From NCBI GenBank assembly GCA_027575765.1, contig JANBPT010000774.1, forward strand, positions 1 to 23,535: DNA of 23,535 nucleotides, given 5' to 3'. Origin of the DNA: Tieghemiomyces parasiticus (lineage: Eukaryota; Kickxellomycota; Dimargaritomycetes; Dimargaritales; Dimargaritaceae). How positions within the stretch are numbered: position 1 is the stretch's first letter; every line of letters begins with the position of its first letter. Positions 19,851 through 23,535 of this stretch are shown here, piece by piece. A program made the position numbers and the translations under genes. The notes below the pieces were generated by a model, which saw only the letters and a list, made by a program, of their open reading frames with translations, was not told the DNA's origin and made no database searches.

Positions 19851-21971
19851 ATGGTTCAGCAAACCAAGTCCGCCCCGCAGACCTCACAGGGCCTCCCGCC
19901 GGCCCCCGCGCCAGCCGACCCCAAGCAGTCTCTGGCCGAGGAACGCCAGAACCCGTCGTTCCCTGTGCGCGAGCTCACCACCTTCATCGACAATGGTCCC
20001 GCGGCCGCCGAGTACAAGGAGCGGGTCATGTTTGAGCTCGAGCGTGACCCCCTGTGGCGGATGGACAACTCGCCCGACCTCTCCTTGGCCCAGATTCGCG
20101 AGCGCACCATGGCCAAGGTGGCAAACCTCGTGCACCACCTACAGACCGAGCCCTTGGACCTGTTCTGGCAGCGCATGGCCGTCATTAGTGTGGTAGACCC
20201 GGCCTTCTGGACCCGCTTCGGCGTCCACTTTGGGCTGTTCTTCGGGGCCATTCAGGGCCAGGCCACTGCCGAGCAGCTTGGCTACTGGATGGACAAGGGT
20301 GCCTTTACCCTCAACGGCCTTGTGGGCTGTTTCGCCATGACCGAGCTGGGCCACGGGTCCAACGTTGCCGGGCTCGAGACCACCGCTACTTTCGACGAGG
20401 AGACGGACGAGTTTGTTATCCACACTCCGACCATCACCGCCACCAAGTGGTGGATCGGGGGCGCTGCCCACAGTGCCAACTACTCGGCCGTCTACGCCCA
20501 GCTGATTGTCAAGGGCAAGCGCTACGGGGCCAAAACCTTCGTCGTCCCGCTCCGTGACACCGCCACTTACAAACTCCTGCCTGGTGTCACCATCGGTGAT
20601 ATCGGTAAGAAGATGGGTCGCGACGGTATCGACAACGGCTGGATCCAGTTCACTTACGTACGCATCCCTCGCTTCAATATGCTTATGAAGCACACCAAGG
20701 TGAGCCGCGCCGGCGACGTCCAGGAACCCGCGCTCGCCCAGCTGGCTTACGGCGCCCTCATCCAGGGTCGTGTGAGCATGGTGGCCGACAGCGCCAATAT
20801 GTCCAAGAAGGCCCTGATGGTGGCCATCCGCTACGCCGCCATCCGCCGCCAGTTCGCCGCGGTGCCCGGCCAACTGGAGACCAAGCTGCTGGACTACCCG
20901 ATCCATCAGTACCGTCTATTGCCGCTCTTGGCTCAGACCTACGCGCTTAACTTCACTGGTATGGAGATGACACGCGTCTACCATGCCCTGATGCGCCAGA
21001 TCAACGGCGCCAAGGATGGTCAGGACCTCACCGGAATTTTGGAGGGGCTCAAGGAGACACACGCCACGGCCGCTGGTCTGAAGGCTTTCGGGACCTGGAA
21101 CTGTCTCAACACCATCGAGCAGTGTCGCCAGTCCCTGGGTGGCCATGGCTACTCGGCCTACACGGGATTATCCGGTATGTACACGGACTTCGCCGTGCAG
21201 TGCACCTGGGAGGGTGACAACACGATCCTGACCCTGCAATGTGGCCGCTACCTGGTCTCGACACTCCTTGAGCACCGCCAGTCCGGCAAGCCCCTGGCTC
21301 AGAATGTGGCCTACCTCGCCCGTGCCTTGCAGCCCGTCCAGCCCTGCCCAGCCCGTACCGAGGCTGACCTGCTACGCACCGAGGTAATCCGCGAGGCCTG
21401 GGGTGCCGTGGCGGCCAGCGCGGTTGCGCGTGCCACCGCCCGCTTCGAAAAGGCCCTGCAGGCAGCCACCTCTGGTGGTAAGAAGGTCACCAAGGATGAG
21501 GCCTACGAACAGTGCGCCACCTTGCGTCTCCACGCCGCTCGCCTCCACTGCTACGGGTACCTAGTGGCCCGGTTCGCCGACGCCATCCCGCGGGCCCCGG
21601 CCAGTGTCCAGCCCATCCTGACCCGTCTGTGTCTCCTCTACGGGACCTACGCCATCCAGGAGAACAAGGGCGAGTTTTTGCAGTCCGGCTTCTTCAATGT
21701 CGACCAGATCGCCACCCTCCACGACGCCATGAGCACCCTCCTCACCCAGGTGCGCCAGGACGCCGTTAGCCTCGTCGACGCCTTCAACTACTCGGACTAC
21801 ATCGTCAACTCCCCCCTCGGTCGCTACGATGGCAACATTTACGAAGCCTACTTCAACCTCGTGCGCGCCAACAACCCCAACCATAACGATATCCCGTACT
21901 TTGACAAGATTATCAAGCCGCTACACAACCGGTCACTCGAGAGTGAGGAAGTGCCCCAGCTCGACTTTTGA
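19851..21971 (+). CDS. POX1: Acyl-CoA oxidase (peroxisomal type)
   Basis: A single-exon 706-aa flavoprotein of the acyl-CoA oxidase family, catalysing the first step of peroxisomal beta-oxidation (acyl-CoA to trans-2-enoyl-CoA, producing H2O2). The N-terminal helical domain covers about 35-155. The FAD/substrate beta domain contains TELGHGSNV (164-172) and TKWWIGGAA (198-206). The alpha domain contains RYAAIRRQF (327-335) and the GGHGYS/CTWEGDN region. E454 in CTWEGDN is the expected catalytic base. The C-terminal ACOX domain covers about 510-690. The frame stays open upstream only from a GTG, so the ATG at 19851 (GCCATGG context) is the start. The protein ends QLDF, which is not a PTS1 signal, and no PTS2 is visible near the N-terminus. 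Confidence 0.95.
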   Translation: MVQQTKSAPQTSQGLPPAPAPADPKQSLAEERQNPSFPVRELTTFIDNGPAAAEYKERVMFELERDPLWRMDNSPDLSLAQIRERTMAKVANLVHHLQTEPLDLFWQRMAVISVVDPAFWTRFGVHFGLFFGAIQGQATAEQLGYWMDKGAFTLNGLVGCFAMTELGHGSNVAGLETTATFDEETDEFVIHTPTITATKWWIGGAAHSANYSAVYAQLIVKGKRYGAKTFVVPLRDTATYKLLPGVTIGDIGKKMGRDGIDNGWIQFTYVRIPRFNMLMKHTKVSRAGDVQEPALAQLAYGALIQGRVSMVADSANMSKKALMVAIRYAAIRRQFAAVPGQLETKLLDYPIHQYRLLPLLAQTYALNFTGMEMTRVYHALMRQINGAKDGQDLTGILEGLKETHATAAGLKAFGTWNCLNTIEQCRQSLGGHGYSAYTGLSGMYTDFAVQCTWEGDNTILTLQCGRYLVSTLLEHRQSGKPLAQNVAYLARALQPVQPCPARTEADLLRTEVIREAWGAVAASAVARATARFEKALQAATSGGKKVTKDEAYEQCATLRLHAARLHCYGYLVARFADAIPRAPASVQPILTRLCLLYGTYAIQENKGEFLQSGFFNVDQIATLHDAMSTLLTQVRQDAVSLVDAFNYSDYIVNSPLGRYDGNIYEAYFNLVRANNPNHNDIPYFDKIIKPLHNRSLESEEVPQLDF

Positions 21972-22336
21972 TTCCGTCCATCGACTAGCCCCCATTAACT
22001 TTTCTATGTAACGTATTAGTGTTGTTTATTCGTTTATTGATAAAGGCTAATTGTCCAGTTCCAGTGGGAATGATACTCGGCAGAGTTGGAGTTATACGGG
22101 CAATTTTATTGTTTCGTCAGTGGCCCCTATATGCGTATGACACGGTATGTTGCATTAAGCTTGACACTGTGCCTTGTGAGCAATGAGGGCAATTAGTAGT
22201 TACTCGACTGCCTGAAGTGAGAGAGGTAAACCAATGGACGGGGGGAGGGGACAGGAATTAGAGGGACGGCCTTCGTACACACGGAGTGGGCCGAAGCGCC
22301 CTTATCAATGGGCCACGGGTGATCTGGTAGGACGAC
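21972..22336. other. Convergent intergenic region
   Basis: This stretch separates the 3' ends of the acyl-CoA oxidase and coactosin-like genes. No gene is seen. It is AT-richer than the flanking coding regions and should contain both 3' UTRs. Confidence 0.6.
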
Positions 22337-23523
22337 TTACCTATCATAATTGGCACCTAGACGGTAGGGGGAGGGGCGGAGGGTGAAATGTAGGTAGGGT
22401 AAACCAAGGCCGTTACTACGCTGGCATCTTTTTAGATATCGACCACGCCACACCTGATCGTTACGACCCATTACAATTCAGATGATACTTACCACCGGCC
22501 TTGCGCAGTTGGAGCACAATGTCCTTCTCGTCCAGGTCGTGGACATCGGAACCCATGACTTCGATCGAGAAAGCCTGCAGAACTTTTTTGACCTCGGACT
22601 TGTGAATCTGGGCGGGTCGAGTAAAAAAAAATGTATATGGAAAGGCGGAAGGCGGAGCAGATTAACCTCAGCCCAACGAAACTGGTTTAGGTAGGGTCGA
22701 GGGGCCTTGTAACCATAGATACCAAAGAGGCGGAGGTTCTGCTTGGGAATAGTGCCGGTCACCCCCTGCCTTTCCTCCGCCCCCGTCACCCTTCACTCTT
22801 ATCATGCGGGTGCAACTTACCCCTAGCTTGGCCTTGCGCATGACCTTCACCTGGGGTCCGCACCAGCAGACCAATACGAACTTGGTCCGCTGCGAGAGCT
22901 CGTCATTGGAAATGGGGACGCTGTGTCAGGAGACGGGTTGGCAATATCGGATAGGAATAGCGTACGGGGCTGTATGGTAAGTCTTTGCCACCTGCGACCT
23001 CTGCAACTTTTCCCAAAACCGACCATGGCCCGCAAGCCCCACAGTCGGGTTGACTAGCGTGTCATTAGCAGGCAGCCGATAAGAAAGCTATTAAAAATTC
23101 CCTGGGTGTACCAACGCTACGATGAGAAACCTACCGGATATAGCCAAAAGCGGCCTGGTCAGGCTTGAGTTCCTTGACGAACTCAGGGAGTCCACCTGAA
23201 CCTGTTTGATCGAACGAGGGCGAGATACCAAGGACCAGGGGAAGCGATGTAAGAGTTTGAGCATCAGTGAATGATAATAATTATGCGTGAGGGGGGAGGA
23301 GGAGCATCACCGAAATGGATCTGACGCTTTGCCCCCCCCCCTTCCCAGGCCTTCCAAATAGAAAAGCTATAAACGTGCGGGGCACACGATGGTAAATAAA
23401 GTGCTTACCCGATTTGGCCAGTTTAAGCTCGTCCTTCTTGTCGCTCACGTATTCTAACGACAGCCAGTTGGTTTCGGACTTGTCGTTGCGCACGTCCTCG
23501 TAGGCCGCGGCGATTTCGGGGTT
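22337..23523 (-). CDS. COTL1: Coactosin-like actin-binding protein (ADF-H domain), 5'-partial
   Basis: Five exons on the minus strand are visible: 23523-23409, 23195-23135, 22920-22821, 22607-22493 and a 20-nt last exon 22356-22337. The joins keep the frame and yield about 133 residues. The most upstream exon begins after a TTAG acceptor, so the start codon and at least one exon lie beyond the window. The protein is an ADF-homology domain of the coactosin type, which binds F-actin and opposes capping. Matching features are AAYEDVRNDKSETNW at the start, RTKFVLVCW (the Lys corresponds to an F-actin-binding residue of mammalian coactosin-like protein), a VKKVLQAFSIEV segment, and the end LRKAGGANYD, which parallels the KKAGGANYD of animal coactosin. 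The micro-exon restores exactly that ending. The introns are 213, 214, 213 and 136 nt. Confidence 0.9.
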
Positions 23524-23535
23524 CTAAGAGAAATA

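Noticed and set aside
20139..20906. 255-codon frame antisense to acyl-CoA oxidase
   Set aside because: It arises from the GC-rich codon pattern of the sense gene and shows no domain. The same holds for 13473-14309 under ZIP and 8131-8592 under the release-factor gene.

Overview
The window looks like nuclear DNA of a fungus, probably an early-diverging lineage; the lineage is an inference, not something the sequence proves. The signs are short spliceosomal introns (about 136-214 nt) with GTAAGY or GTAGGT donors, a 5S rRNA gene standing alone among repeats, Pol III tRNA genes with T-run terminators, and conserved eukaryotic proteins: MOB1, coactosin, a fungal-type ZIP transporter, acyl-CoA oxidase, and mitochondrial LysRS and release-factor-like proteins. 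Two zones differ sharply. About 1-6900 is AT-rich, repeat-filled and free of convincing protein genes. About 6900-23535 is GC-rich and gene-bearing.

Left zone (1-6670). Three Pol III genes, tRNA-Lys(CTT) at 2226-2298, 5S rRNA on the minus strand at 3515-3630 and tRNA-Met(CAT) at 6677-6749, sit among short non-coding elements that end in TG...CA and look like solo LTRs or TRIM-like LTR elements. At least four sequence groups recur, called here B/G, C, D/F and ED. Several copies have perfect terminal inverted repeats and 4-5 bp target duplications: CAAC around G and B2, GAAT/AGAAT around C1 and ED2. One element end lies within 0-11 bp of the 5' side of each Pol III gene, the pattern expected of Pol III-targeted integration. 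From 3631 to 6665 the elements stand end to end with only 0-5 bp between them.

Right zone. In order: an unrecognised small basic protein (3 exons, +), a mitochondrial GGQ release-factor-like protein (+), MOB1 (2 exons, +), a 3.4-kb spacer without a recognisable gene, a ZIP zinc/iron transporter (+), mitochondrial lysyl-tRNA synthetase (3 exons, -; convergent with ZIP), a 2.7-kb spacer, a peroxisomal-type acyl-CoA oxidase (+), and the 3' part of a multi-exon coactosin-like actin-binding gene (-) that runs off the right edge. These genes are unrelated housekeeping functions (mitochondrial translation, MEN/Hippo signalling, metal uptake, beta-oxidation, actin) and form no pathway cluster. The two mitochondrial translation genes are separate transcription units.

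The most unusual content is the tandem, nested LTR-like array packed against the Pol III genes. No reverse transcriptase, integrase or transposase is visible, so the elements are non-autonomous here.
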